DNA from: an uncultured Pseudomonadales bacterium
GTDB taxonomy: Bacteria; Pseudomonadota; Gammaproteobacteria; Pseudomonadales; UBA7434
Length of the DNA stretch: 64,000 nucleotides
NCBI GenBank assembly: GCA_905478995.1
Contig: CAJQKT010000022.1
Location: forward strand, 1 to 64,000
Direction: 5' to 3'
In this document: in pieces, positions 25,948 through 35,183 of the stretch
Layout: each line of letters starts with the position of its first letter
Position numbering within the stretch: the first letter of the stretch is position 1
Position numbers and translations under genes: made by a program
The notes under the pieces: generated by a model
Told to the model about the DNA's origin: nothing
The model's database searches: none
Seen by the model: the letters and a program-made list of their open reading frames with translations, nothing else

Positions 25948-26815
25948 GTTGAGTCTCCTCACGTTACATGTTGTTGTCTAGACAAATACAATTTCAACGT
26001 TGATCGATCAAAAGCCAATAAATTAAATACTGCGCTTAAGCAATCTAAGGGAATAAAAAATAACTCTCTAAGAAAACTCAACATTTAACAACTGACACTT
26101 CATCTTAGTTAAAAAGTAAACTAAATTCACGCTCTTGCAAGGTTTTTTTTGTGAAAAAATGAATTTTTATGCCGGTTTTGGAAAAAAAAACTCTGTTATC
26201 TCTTTAAACAGACAATTTATTCAATTTAATCGTTAGTTATTCAAAATAATATTAATAAAACATTATTTTCTTTTTTCCCAATTTAAGACAATAAGTGTTA
26301 CTTAAAAAAACCACACATTCTGATCACCGCACAAAAAATGCCGCGCACCAATGTAAAAAAAAGATGCTTTTTTTAATGACCGAGGTGGCAGATTTTGACT
26401 AGAAAGGTTTTTTTGGGTAACAACAAGCCCACTTTGCAAAGATAAAAACAGATTGAGCGCTGCAAGCCTGTTTATACTCAACAGCGATATAAAACTGATT
26501 GTAAATAACCGAATCAGAGGGTGCGCACGTCTAAAAAAGAATTTTTATTCGTTATATTTTAGATATTCACCCAAAACTGTTGCAAAGCATGCGATAAAAA
26601 CAGCCATGGAGCATTGCCTACCAATTTTCTTACGTAATTCACTCACCTATTGAGAGGGCTTTAGATAAAACGCTCAATCAAACTGCCAAATGCGATAAAA
26701 GCCGTATAAAAATAAAAACTCAATTTATTGACCGCGGTGGACAACATTATTAGGGCAAATCACGATTGCAGTCCATCAAAGGCTAAAAACATACTTGATG
26801 TCAGTAAACCGCTTA
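25948..26815. other. AT-rich gene-free region between the H1-like gene and adk
   Basis: 868 bases, visibly richer in A/T than the rest of the window and full of A- and T-runs (for example an A8...T7 dyad at about 26354-26374). Short frames exist, such as a 66-codon TTG-start frame at 26453, but none has a ribosome binding site or protein-like composition. A 12-base motif TGACCG[A/C]GGTGG occurs at 26377 and 26729. It could hold promoters, an sRNA or nucleoid-protein binding sites. Confidence 0.6.
25974..25985. promoter_or_regulatory. Perfect 12-bp palindrome upstream of the H1-like gene
   Basis: TTGTCTAGACAA is a perfect dyad 26 bases upstream of the H1-like start codon. Its position in the 5' leader or promoter suits a repressor operator; no regulator is known. 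Confidence 0.35.
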
Positions 26816-27475
26816 TTATTTTAAACAGTTAAGCACTTTCGCTTTAATTTCATCAACCGAACCCACACCCGCGACACTAAAATAGGACGGCGCTTGGATA
26901 GCGGTTGCAGTGTCAGGCTGCATCGTTTTATAAAATTCGACTAGTAACTCTGTTTGCTCATGATAAACAGACAATCTTTTCTTAATTGTCGCTTCTTGAT
27001 CATCTTCGCGCTGAATGAGCGGCTCACCAGTCATATCGTCGACGCCTTCTTGCTTAGGCGGGTTGTGATCTACATGATAAACTCGGCCAGAACCTTCGTG
27101 CACACGTCGCCCGCCTAGTCGATTGACTATCGCTTCGTCATCTACGCAAATTTCTAATACATTATCGACCGGCACGCCTGCATCAATTAATGCTTGCGCC
27201 TGAGGAATAGTTCGCGGAAACCCATCAAACAGAAAACCGTTGTTACAATCAGACTTTTGAATACGCTCTTTAACCAAGGCAATAATAATCTCGTCAGAAA
27301 CCAGCCCGCCACTAGCCATTACTTCTTTAACCTTTAAACCAAGCTCTGAGCCTTCTTTAACGGCTGTGCGAAGCATATCGCCGGTGGAGATTTGCGGTAT
27401 ACCAAACTCTTCCATAATAAATTGAGCCTGCGTGCCTTTTCCTGCACCAGGAGGGCCGAGCAAAATGATGCGCAT
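26816..27475 (-). CDS. adk: Adenylate kinase
   Basis: Interconverts ATP + AMP and 2 ADP. P-loop [10 protein letters not shown] at residues 7-16, the NMP-binding segment [17 protein letters not shown] and the long LID (about 122-160) with G-R-R-V-H and Y-H-V-D-H-N-P-P-K. The LID lacks the four zinc cysteines, as is usual in Gram-negatives. 219 aa. AAGAGG before the ATG supports the start. Confidence 0.97.
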   Translation of the reverse strand: MRIILLGPPGAGKGTQAQFIMEEFGIPQISTGDMLRTAVKEGSELGLKVKEVMASGGLVSDEIIIALVKERIQKSDCNNGFLFDGFPRTIPQAQALIDAGVPVDNVLEICVDDEAIVNRLGGRRVHEGSGRVYHVDHNPPKQEGVDDMTGEPLIQREDDQEATIKKRLSVYHEQTELLVEFYKTMQPDTATAIQAPSYFSVAGVGSVDEIKAKVLNCLK

Positions 27476-27748
27476 AAACTACCTCTTATAAAATATAAAA
27501 CGGCGACAACAGTAAACTTTAGCGTGGTTTAAGACACGCGACTGCATTCGCTTGTGACCACATAGATTGTTTTAACTGGCTGCTGGTAAACGTATAGACT
27601 CAACTCTAGTGAGCTTGACGGCTTTCTTTATGAGCGAACAATACACATTCCCCCAGCGGATAACAAGCACTCGACCAACATAGCCGGTTTGAGCAACTGC
27701 TCACAATGGGTTCAACACTGGCCATTCGAAAATACCCGATAACCATGT

Positions 27749-28678
27749 TCATATCTGTCGCTTAGCCTGCACCCATAATGCTTCAACACTACTCGATAAA
27801 TCTGCATCTGCTGGATCATCTAACCCAGTTGATGCCTCGTTGCCTCTATCTAGCTGGCTTTTAACAAACTCTGCCCGCAGAGCAAATTTCTGATTAGCTT
27901 GACGTAAGCACTGCTCAGGGTTGAGCCCTGCTTTTCTGGCAACGTTGACACAACTAAATAGAACATCGCCAAGCTCGTCAGCTAACCGCTGCTTAGTAAT
28001 AGTTCGGTGTGACTCGGCATGAGCATCGTTATCAACAACGGCTTCCTGTGCGCTGTTTAGAACGCCCTCCTCGCCGGACGGCATCGGGCGCATTGCATGC
28101 AAAACTGTTTCAAGCTCGCTCAGCTCACTGCTCAAACTAGCAAATGCACCGTGTATATCAGGCCAGTCGAGGCCAATACTGGCCGCACGCTTTTGCAATT
28201 TCACAGCACGTGACATAGCGGGCAGCGCCAGTGGCACATCGGCAAATAAACCCTCCAGCTGCTTATCTTTGCGTTCAAGCTGCTTAATGGCTTCCCAATT
28301 TTTGGCCACAGTTTCTGCATCGATGGCCACGTTCTGTGGCGTTATGTCGTTGGTGGGGTAAAGCACACCACGAGGAAATACATGCGGGTGTCTTCGCAAC
28401 AATTTTTCGCAGACCCCCTGCACAACATCATCAAACTCAAACTCTTTGTTCTCATTGGCAAGCTGTGCCAGAAAAATCACTTGAAACAACACGTCACCCA
28501 ACTCATCTTGCACTGCAGCTGTATCATTTTGCTCTATCGCTGCAGCAAGCTCATAAACCTCTTCAATAGAATAATTTATAATTGTCGAAGGGCTTTGGGC
28601 AAGGTCCCATGGGCAACCACCCACAGGCGCACGCAAACACTCCATGAGATAAAGTAAATCAGCAATGGTATACCGCAT
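27749..28678 (-). CDS. mazG: Nucleoside triphosphate pyrophosphohydrolase MazG
   Basis: House-cleaning hydrolase of (d)NTPs, linked to lowering (p)ppGpp effects in E. coli. Two MazG domains are visible. The first has G-G-C-P-W-D, E-E-V-Y-E-L and D-E-L-G-D-V-L-F-Q; the second has L-S-E-L-E-T and D-E-L-G-D-V-L-F-S, ending with the usual Q-A-N-Q-K-F-A-L-R. An acidic insertion (about residues 185-220) between domain-two helices makes it longer than usual (309 aa). The frame extends to a TTG at 28699, but the ATG at 28678 gives the family start M-R-Y-T-I-A-D-L-L. It follows relA by 50 bases. Confidence 0.94.
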   Translation of the reverse strand: MRYTIADLLYLMECLRAPVGGCPWDLAQSPSTIINYSIEEVYELAAAIEQNDTAAVQDELGDVLFQVIFLAQLANENKEFEFDDVVQGVCEKLLRRHPHVFPRGVLYPTNDITPQNVAIDAETVAKNWEAIKQLERKDKQLEGLFADVPLALPAMSRAVKLQKRAASIGLDWPDIHGAFASLSSELSELETVLHAMRPMPSGEEGVLNSAQEAVVDNDAHAESHRTITKQRLADELGDVLFSCVNVARKAGLNPEQCLRQANQKFALRAEFVKSQLDRGNEASTGLDDPADADLSSSVEALWVQAKRQI

Positions 28679-28728
28679 CAATAGCTCACTCGCTCGCAAT
28701 TATTGAGTTTAAAGAGATTAAACGACGA

Positions 28729-30963
28729 CTAGGTTTCTCTCTGTGCACTGATGACATTGGGCAGATTGCTCAGCCTACCCAAAACGTTGACCAGTTGATC
28801 GAAATTAAATATCTCTATATTGAGCTTCATATAGGCCGTATGACTCTCGCGGTCGGTATAGGTATTGACGTTAACAACGTTAACCCTCATCGCTGCCAAC
28901 AACGTTGTGATGTCGCCTAACAAACCCGTGCGATCGAATGCCTCGATAGTCACATCAACAGGGAAACGCTCGCTACTGTGATCAGTCTCGGATTCATTCC
29001 AAGCCACGCTAATCACTCGCTCGGGGTGGTGTGCGCCGATTATAAGAAATTCATGGCAATCTTTTCGATGGATAGTCACACCCCGACCCAAGGTTACATA
29101 ACCCTCAATTTCGTCGCCCGGTAGAGGCTTACAGCACTTAGCCATATGGGTCACTAAATTACCCACACCCACCACTGTCACAGAATCTCGTACGGCCGGT
29201 GACGAGGGTTTCACGGGCTTGAATAAAGATACCTGTAAATCCTCAGCCGCAACAAATAGATCCTCAGCTATGCGCAATACCTGGCTGGCACTAATATCCC
29301 CACCACCCAAGCCTGCATACATTTCGTCGACGTTTTTACAATGCAGATGCTCTGCCAGGATTTGGTAGTCCACGCTGGTCAAGGCCATGCGTTTGAAGTC
29401 ACGCTCCAACAAGGCCTTCCCGTCTTCAATATTTTGTCCGCGCGCCTGCTTTTTAAACCATGCTTTTACTTTGTCTCGAGCCCGCCCAGAACTTAAAAAT
29501 CCCAAGTCAGCTCTTAGCCAATCTCGATTAGGTTTTATTTCTTTGCCCGTAAGGATTTCAACTTGTTGCCCGTTTGAGAGCACGGTGTCGAGGGGCACAA
29601 TACGACCATCGACTTTGGCACCTCGGCATCGGTGCCCCACTTCTGTGTGGACATGGTAAGCAAAATCGACCGGAGTAGAGCCGGCTGCTACGTCTACCAC
29701 ATGCCCTTGCGGCGTGAACACATAAATGCGCGTGCTGGCAAAATCCTCGCTAAGCTCTTGTGCCAAATCACCTATATCGCCCTGCTTATTATTGGCTCGC
29801 AGAGCTTTGCGTAACCATTGAATTTTTAACTCATAGCTCTGCGACTTAGCGTCAACGTCGGTGCCCTTATATAGCCAATGCGCGCAAACTCCCAGCTCCG
29901 CTTCACGATGCATATCGCGCGTGCGAATCTGCACTTCCAAAATTTGCGCATCAGGGCCAATAACCGCTGTGTGTAATGATCGATAACCGTTGATTTTTGG
30001 GTTGGCAATATAGTCGTCAAACTCACCAGGAATATTTCGCCACAAGGTATGAACCACACCGAGACTGGCATAACAATCGCGAAGCTCATCAACCATAATT
30101 CTGATAGCGCGGATATCATAAAGTTGATCAAAGGATATCCCTTTACGCTGCATTTTTTTCCAGATGCTAGATATATGTTTAGCGCGACCAGCAACTTCGG
30201 CTTCTATGCCCGCTTTTAACAATTCATTTTTAACGTGCTCGGTAACGTTTTCAATATAGCCTTGTCGGGTAAGCCGCTTTTCATCCAAAAGCCCCGCTAT
30301 GTTTTTATAAGCATCAACATGTAAATAACGAAACGCTATATCTTCTAACTCCCATTTGATATGACCTATACCCAATCGATGAGCCAATGGGGCGTAGACA
30401 TCGTTGACCTCACGAGCCACTCGCTGCTGGACATCGGCAGGCGCGTTCTTTAATTCTCGAATAGTTTGTGTACGTTCAGCCAGCTTAATCAAACCAACAC
30501 GCACATCATCGACTAACGCGACAAGCATTTTTCGAATATTGTCGACCTGCGCTCCACGCTGGCCTAAAACGGGTTGTCTATCACTGTGCAACTCTGAAAT
30601 GGCCGCCATGCGCAACACGCCTGCGATCAAGTCGGCGACTTCTTGCCCCAGTTGCGTGGCAATTTCGCTTTGCTTGACCTGATTGGAAGCCACTACCGGG
30701 TACACAACCGCAGCGATGAGCGATTCCTCATCCAGCTGCAACTCACTCAAAATGGCTGCCATCTCGAGACCGCTCTCAAGGTAGCTGGGTCTTTCGCGTT
30801 TAATATTTTCTGGGGTTTGTGGCTGTATTTTTTTAGCGAGCTCACAAGCCAGTTTCATGCGCTCTCGATCAGCTTCATCGTCAAAGCCCGGTAGCTGCGC
30901 AAGCCACGCATCCACATTAAATATGCCTTGCTTGGTCTCTGGAAGACGGCGAACCTGAACCAT
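28729..30963 (-). CDS. relA: (p)ppGpp synthetase RelA
   Basis: Ribosome-associated synthetase of the alarmone (p)ppGpp. The N-terminal hydrolase-like domain is degenerate: the H-D motif of bifunctional enzymes is replaced by Y-P in A-A-V-V-Y-P-V-V, as in true RelA. The synthetase domain (about 240-390) has R-A-K-H-I-S-S-I-W-K-K-M, Y-D-I-R-A-I-R and N-G-Y-R-S-L-H-T. The TGS domain begins I-Y-V-F-T-P-Q-G. A C-C-K-P-L-P-G-D zinc-finger region and a C-terminal ACT domain (F-D-R-T-G-L-L-G-D-I) follow. 744 aa, full length. cysM lies 29 bases upstream on the same strand. Confidence 0.97.
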   Translation of the reverse strand: MVQVRRLPETKQGIFNVDAWLAQLPGFDDEADRERMKLACELAKKIQPQTPENIKRERPSYLESGLEMAAILSELQLDEESLIAAVVYPVVASNQVKQSEIATQLGQEVADLIAGVLRMAAISELHSDRQPVLGQRGAQVDNIRKMLVALVDDVRVGLIKLAERTQTIRELKNAPADVQQRVAREVNDVYAPLAHRLGIGHIKWELEDIAFRYLHVDAYKNIAGLLDEKRLTRQGYIENVTEHVKNELLKAGIEAEVAGRAKHISSIWKKMQRKGISFDQLYDIRAIRIMVDELRDCYASLGVVHTLWRNIPGEFDDYIANPKINGYRSLHTAVIGPDAQILEVQIRTRDMHREAELGVCAHWLYKGTDVDAKSQSYELKIQWLRKALRANNKQGDIGDLAQELSEDFASTRIYVFTPQGHVVDVAAGSTPVDFAYHVHTEVGHRCRGAKVDGRIVPLDTVLSNGQQVEILTGKEIKPNRDWLRADLGFLSSGRARDKVKAWFKKQARGQNIEDGKALLERDFKRMALTSVDYQILAEHLHCKNVDEMYAGLGGGDISASQVLRIAEDLFVAAEDLQVSLFKPVKPSSPAVRDSVTVVGVGNLVTHMAKCCKPLPGDEIEGYVTLGRGVTIHRKDCHEFLIIGAHHPERVISVAWNESETDHSSERFPVDVTIEAFDRTGLLGDITTLLAAMRVNVVNVNTYTDRESHTAYMKLNIEIFNFDQLVNVLGRLSNLPNVISAQRET

Positions 30964-30992
30964 GTTTTCAGCCTACATCGCTTTTTAAAAAA

Positions 30993-31892
30993 TTACTGAG
31001 AACCATCATCATTGAACACGCCGGTTGATAAATAGCGATCGCCTCGATCACAAATGATGGCAACAATCACAGCATTTTCTACCGTAGCTGCAACCTGCAT
31101 TGCAGCGAATACCGAACCACCCGATGATACACCGCTGCAAAGGCCTTCGCGTTCAGCAAGTTCTCGCATTGTGCGCTCGGCATCCTTTTGGCCAATATCA
31201 AGTACCTGGTCAACTCCAGCTGCATCATAGATTTTTGGCAGGTAGGCTTGCGGCCAGCGCCTGATACCCGGAATACTCGCACCGTCTTGAGGTTGCAATC
31301 CAACAATCTGTATTGCCGGATTTTTTTCTTTCAAAAAACGCGAAACACCCATTATTGTTCCGGTAGTGCCCATTGAACTTACAAAGTGTGTAACGGTGCC
31401 CTGAGTTTGCTCCCAGATCTCAGGTCCCGTGCTTTCGTAATGCGCAGCAGGGTTATCAGGATTACCGAACTGATCAAGCACCCGACCTTCACCTCGCTCC
31501 TGCATCGCTAAGGCTAGGTCGCGAGCCCCTTCCATACCACAATCACTAGTCACTTCGATAAGCTTGGCGCCATACGCACTCATCGCCAATTTTCGTTCAT
31601 CACTCATGTGACTAGGCATGATCAACACCATGCGATAGCCTTTTATCGCCGCTGCCATTGCCAATGCAATACCGGTATTGCCTGAAGTCGCTTCAATGAG
31701 CGTGTCACCAGGCTTAATTTCGCCACGAATTTCGGCTTGCCGAATCATGTTGACCGCGGGCCGATCTTTAACCGAGCCGGCGGGGTTATTGCCCTCTAGT
31801 TTAAGCAATATTTGATTACTACCGACATACAATCGCTGTAGCCGCACCATTGGAGTGCTGCCGACATAATCTTCGATGGTGGGAAATTCCAC
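30993..31892 (-). CDS. cysM: Cysteine synthase B
   Basis: PLP enzyme making cysteine from O-acetylserine and sulfide or thiosulfate. The Schiff-base lysine is Lys42 in G-S-V-K-D-R-P-A. The phosphate-binding loop is E-A-T-S-G-N-T-G-I-A-L-A and the second loop is M-G-T-T-G-T-I-M-G-V. The K-D-R-P sequence, in place of K-D-R of CysK relatives, and the Y-V-G-S-T-P-M-V-R-L start point to CysM. The start codon is GTG. Usually rlmD lies between cysM and relA in Pseudomonas; here they are adjacent. Confidence 0.95.
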   Translation of the reverse strand: MEFPTIEDYVGSTPMVRLQRLYVGSNQILLKLEGNNPAGSVKDRPAVNMIRQAEIRGEIKPGDTLIEATSGNTGIALAMAAAIKGYRMVLIMPSHMSDERKLAMSAYGAKLIEVTSDCGMEGARDLALAMQERGEGRVLDQFGNPDNPAAHYESTGPEIWEQTQGTVTHFVSSMGTTGTIMGVSRFLKEKNPAIQIVGLQPQDGASIPGIRRWPQAYLPKIYDAAGVDQVLDIGQKDAERTMRELAEREGLCSGVSSGGSVFAAMQVAATVENAVIVAIICDRGDRYLSTGVFNDDGSQ

Positions 31893-32073
31893 TAAGTTCG
31901 CTCGCTTATTTAAATTAAGGTTTCAATGATTGGCGTATTATAACGAAAGTCATGCCGATTGCCCCGACAATCACGCTAAGCGGGTAACAAAGTAGAGGAT
32001 ATAAATCTGATGGCCCGCCGGCATCATTCACTGAGCAATGCAGCTAACCCACTCGATCAAGCGACCTCGCTAA

Positions 32074-32150
32074 TTAGCTCTTAGCTCTTGGCTCTTGGCT
32101 CTTGGCTCTTGGCTCTTAGCTCTTAGCTCTTAGCTCCTGGAGCTTAGATC
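32074..32150. repeat. Heptanucleotide tandem repeat TTRGCTC, nine units plus degenerate tail
   Basis: Nine consecutive seven-base units TTAGCTC or TTGGCTC run from 32074 to 32136, with the variable third base in the order A A G G G G A A A. Two decayed units (CTGGAGC, TTAGATC) follow to 32150. It lies in the recO-cysM gap, just past the recO stop codon. Confidence 0.95.
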
Positions 32151-32168
32151 TTACTCGGGAGCTACCCC

Positions 32169-32903
32169 TTAGCTGTAAAGCTCTCGGGTTCGGAGCGGCC
32201 GATCGCCAAGATGCGGAGCCAACGCTTCGCGCACAACCTGTTTTGCATAGCGACGCACCCGCGCATCACTAAAATCCGCCTCGCGTATTCTCATGATTAC
32301 CCAGCCCGGAATGGAGCGCAATCGATTTCCTGCAGCCTCTGCACAGCAACGCGTAAAACCATGCCCTGAGTCGAAGCTATAGTGCAGCTCCTCGTTAATA
32401 GACGTGTGCTCGCCCCACTCCCGCTGAAAATCAATAGCAAAACCCAGATCTTCAAGTAATTGTATCTCGAACCTACGCAAAATCGCTTCAACCGAACTAT
32501 TGATATCTACACTATCACTCGCCAGAGCGGCTAAGTCCTGTAAGGTGTTTTTATAAAGCAAATAGAGTCCATTTTCATGTTCGCTACTGGGTGCTAAACG
32601 CAACAATAACTCGTTCAAATATAGCCCCGAGTAAAGCACACTGTAACTTAGATTTGGCGCGGTGCTTATAGTTTCTACTTGCCTTACGGTTTTCAGTTCA
32701 CCTCGCCCAAACCAGCTTAATGACAGCTCGCCAAAAGGCTGCAAAGTGCCTCTTAATCTGCCGGCCGCTTTGCCGCTACCATAGACCCCGCGGCATACAG
32801 CACTTAACAGCCCATGCTCAGTAAAAAACTCAACAATACTGCTGGTTTCTCGATATTGGCGCTGGTGCACCACGAATGCTTTGACATTCTCAGCGCGATT
32901 CAT
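32169..32903 (-). CDS. recO: DNA repair protein RecO
   Basis: Helps RecR load RecA on SSB-coated single strands. The N-terminal OB fold shows the family pattern A-F-V-V-H-Q-R-Q-Y-R-E-T-S, then G-L-L-S-A-V-C-R-G and G-R-L-R-G-T-L-Q-P-F. Length 244 aa is normal. The C-terminus ends R-P-L-R-T-R-E-L-Y. The stop codon of era lies nine bases upstream and overlaps the ribosome binding site AGGA, so the two are tightly coupled. Confidence 0.93.
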   Translation of the reverse strand: MNRAENVKAFVVHQRQYRETSSIVEFFTEHGLLSAVCRGVYGSGKAAGRLRGTLQPFGELSLSWFGRGELKTVRQVETISTAPNLSYSVLYSGLYLNELLLRLAPSSEHENGLYLLYKNTLQDLAALASDSVDINSSVEAILRRFEIQLLEDLGFAIDFQREWGEHTSINEELHYSFDSGHGFTRCCAEAAGNRLRSIPGWVIMRIREADFSDARVRRYAKQVVREALAPHLGDRPLRTRELYS

Positions 32904-32912
32904 TGAGTCCTA

Positions 32913-33815
32913 TCATTGGTCGGCATAACCTAAACTTTTTAGCATGCGCTCATCATCAGACCAACTACCTTTAACTTTTACCCAGAGTTTGAGCATCACT
33001 TTTTGATCAACTAACACTTCTATGTCGGCGCGCGCTTGACTACCGATCAGTTTAAGTTTTTCGCCTTTAACGCCAATCAATATTTTTTTCTGGCCGTCGC
33101 GCTCCACCCATATAACCGCGCTAATTGTAACGAGCTTACTCGTGGTTTTATATTGTTCTATCTCTACCGCAACTTTATGGGGCAACTCATCGCCCATCAT
33201 TCGCATAATTTTTTCACGGACGATTTCTGCTGCCAGAAATCGTTCGCTGCGATCCGTGACTTGCTCGGCATCATAAAAATGAGCACGTGCAGGCAAGCGC
33301 TTTCGAATGGCTGCTTGCAGTGGCTCAAGGTTATAGCCAGTTTTGGCCGCCACGGGTACTACATCAGCCCAAGCCAGTTTGGCAGATAGCGCCTGAATGT
33401 GTGGCAACAACCGGTTCTTTTCCACTAGGTGATCCACTTTGTTGATTGCCAGAATAACCGGCGCACTCGACTGACGAATGCTTTGCACCACGTATTCATC
33501 TTCGTCGGTCCAATTGAGTCGATCAACGACAAGAATAATCGCATCAACATCTTCAATCGTACTCGTTGCTGCCCGATTCATGTAACGGTGAATAGCGCTG
33601 TCATGCTTGCGCTGGACACCAGGGGTATCGACAAAAATGGTTTGATAATCATCTTTCGTATCGATACCTATAATACGGTGCCGGGTGGTTTGCGGCTTGC
33701 GAGAGGTAATGCTAATTTTCTGGCCCAATAGTTTATTGAGCAATGTGGACTTGCCCACGTTGGGGCGACCGAGAATGGCGACATACCCGCAAAATTGCTT
33801 ATCTTCATCGGTCAT
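32913..33815 (-). CDS. era: GTPase Era
   Basis: Essential GTPase that binds the 3' end of 16S rRNA during small-subunit assembly. G1 is G-R-P-N-V-G-K-S-T (residues 16-24), followed by the T-T-R-H-R effector loop, D-T-P-G-V-Q, N-K-V-D, and the C-terminal KH domain containing I-G-V-K-G-E-K-L-K-L-I-G. 300 aa, in the usual rnc-era-recO order. Confidence 0.97.
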   Translation of the reverse strand: MTDEDKQFCGYVAILGRPNVGKSTLLNKLLGQKISITSRKPQTTRHRIIGIDTKDDYQTIFVDTPGVQRKHDSAIHRYMNRAATSTIEDVDAIILVVDRLNWTDEDEYVVQSIRQSSAPVILAINKVDHLVEKNRLLPHIQALSAKLAWADVVPVAAKTGYNLEPLQAAIRKRLPARAHFYDAEQVTDRSERFLAAEIVREKIMRMMGDELPHKVAVEIEQYKTTSKLVTISAVIWVERDGQKKILIGVKGEKLKLIGSQARADIEVLVDQKVMLKLWVKVKGSWSDDERMLKSLGYADQ

Positions 33816-33883
33816 TAGCGAGTCACCAATGCCGCTAATTTGATTGAATTTACTCTCATAATATTTAAAGCCATGGTTAACGA

Positions 33884-34579
33884 TTAATTTGGGGAGGCCT
33901 GCAACTTATCCAACATATTCGTTGCCGCCTGTTGCTCAGCCTCGCGACGACTATGACCTTCACCGCGAGTGGTATGAGCATACTGTTCAATGTGACAAGC
34001 CACGGTAAAAAATAACTTGTGATCGGGACCATCCGTGGCAACCACCTCATAACGCGGCAAACCAAGCTGCTTAGCCTGAGTCAACTCTTGCAGCTGCGTT
34101 TTGGCGTCTTTGCCCTCGTCCAGCAACGATATTTCATCAATCCTGCCAGCCAACAATCCGTTGACCACAATCTTACATCGATCAAAATCACTATCGAGAT
34201 ATACAGCACCAATCATTGCCTCTACGGCATCCTCCAGTATCGACTGCCTGGCGCGCGCAAAAGACTTGCGCTCGCCCATACCCAGCTCTAGCAATTCATG
34301 CAAACTCAGCATTTCGCCCACTTGCGCTAAAGTCTTACCTTTTACCAGCATTGCACGAGCTGTGGTCAACTTACCTTCAGCGGCGCCCTCGTGCTGTCTA
34401 TACAGGCTGTCGGCAACGACTGCATTCAATACGGCGTCACCTAAAAATTCCAACCGCTCGTTATTGGGTTTGCCGGCACTTTTGTGGCGCAGAGCCAACT
34501 TTAAAAGTTTCACATCAGTGAAGGAATACCCTATGAGTGCTTCAAGTGCAGCGAAACCATTAGACATTGTATTAGACAT
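33884..34579 (-). CDS. rnc: Ribonuclease III
   Basis: Double-strand-specific endoribonuclease that processes rRNA precursors. The catalytic box is N-E-R-L-E-F-L-G-D-A-V-L, the second acidic box is E-D-A-V-E-A-M-I-G-A-V-Y, and the dsRNA-binding domain lies in the last 70 residues with G-E-G-H-S-R-R-E-A-E-Q-Q-A-A. The open frame reaches a GTG at 34645 with an ATG soon after, but family alignment favours the ATG at 34579 (M-S-N-T-M-S-N-G) or 34567. No strong ribosome binding site separates them. Confidence 0.94.
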   Translation of the reverse strand: MSNTMSNGFAALEALIGYSFTDVKLLKLALRHKSAGKPNNERLEFLGDAVLNAVVADSLYRQHEGAAEGKLTTARAMLVKGKTLAQVGEMLSLHELLELGMGERKSFARARQSILEDAVEAMIGAVYLDSDFDRCKIVVNGLLAGRIDEISLLDEGKDAKTQLQELTQAKQLGLPRYEVVATDGPDHKLFFTVACHIEQYAHTTRGEGHSRREAEQQAATNMLDKLQASPN

Positions 34580-34684
34580 AAATAGGCGCAGGCTGGGGTG
34601 CCGAGCTGGAAGAAAAAAAGAAGCTTTTTGCATCGCGTAGGTCACGATGCATTTGCATTAGGTGTATCAACTTACTGTTGCACA

Positions 34685-35110
34685 TCACCTTCCTCGAACG
34701 GGGACGGTTGCGCTGTTATTGTCAAACACCATCACAATATCGACGTTGCCAATAATATGAATCCGCTTTTCATAATTTGCAGTAATTTTAAAAACGCTTT
34801 TTATTTTTTTAATCTCTATGTCATTAACCTTAATTGCACTGATCATATCGATGTTCAGCCGCTTGGCTAATTTATTCTCTATCGCTTTTTTAGTTACTGT
34901 GCCAACGTCAGCAAACTCAGGCTCTAGATCATTCAGTATCGATTGAATATTCCAGTTCTGAAAATATATCGGTATCATCTTAATTGCACAGGTAAGCAGC
35001 AACCCACCCACCAAGATCACAAGCAGAGACCCAATCATACCGAGGCCTTTTTGCCCATGGCGGCCCTTTAAACGGCCTCGAGTTAGGCTTGTACACCTAT
35101 TAACGCTCAT
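34685..35110 (-). CDS. DUF4845 membrane protein
   Basis: A 141-residue protein found between lepB and rnc in many gammaproteobacteria. A basic start is followed by one transmembrane helix (about residues 23-44, G-M-I-G-S-L-L-V-I-L-V-G-G), then a soluble part of mixed helices and strands, with Y-F-Q-N-W early on. The short N-terminus plus G-L-G-M helix resembles a type IV pilin-like leader, which is known for this family. Function unknown. AGAGGA precedes the ATG. Confidence 0.88.
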   Translation of the reverse strand: MSVNRCTSLTRGRLKGRHGQKGLGMIGSLLVILVGGLLLTCAIKMIPIYFQNWNIQSILNDLEPEFADVGTVTKKAIENKLAKRLNIDMISAIKVNDIEIKKIKSVFKITANYEKRIHIIGNVDIVMVFDNNSATVPVRGR

Positions 35111-35183
35111 GCTTCATCCTCTGCTCATGTTTAGCTTGGCCTGCCCAATAAAAGTTTAGCATTACACCCGTAGCAATCGCAGC

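Noticed and set aside
25469-25981. 170-codon + strand frame rich in F-F-L-A-T repeats
   Set aside because: Mirror of the KKKVA repeat on the opposite strand. The minus-strand gene has a good ribosome binding site and an AT-hook end; the plus frame has neither a sensible start nor family resemblance.
26453-26653. 66-codon frame in the AT-rich region
   Set aside because: TTG start, no ribosome binding site, low-complexity composition expected of AT-rich DNA.
26377-26740. Two copies of TGACCG[A/C]GGTGG, 352 bases apart
   Set aside because: Short, only two copies, no third occurrence noticed; not enough to call a repeat family.
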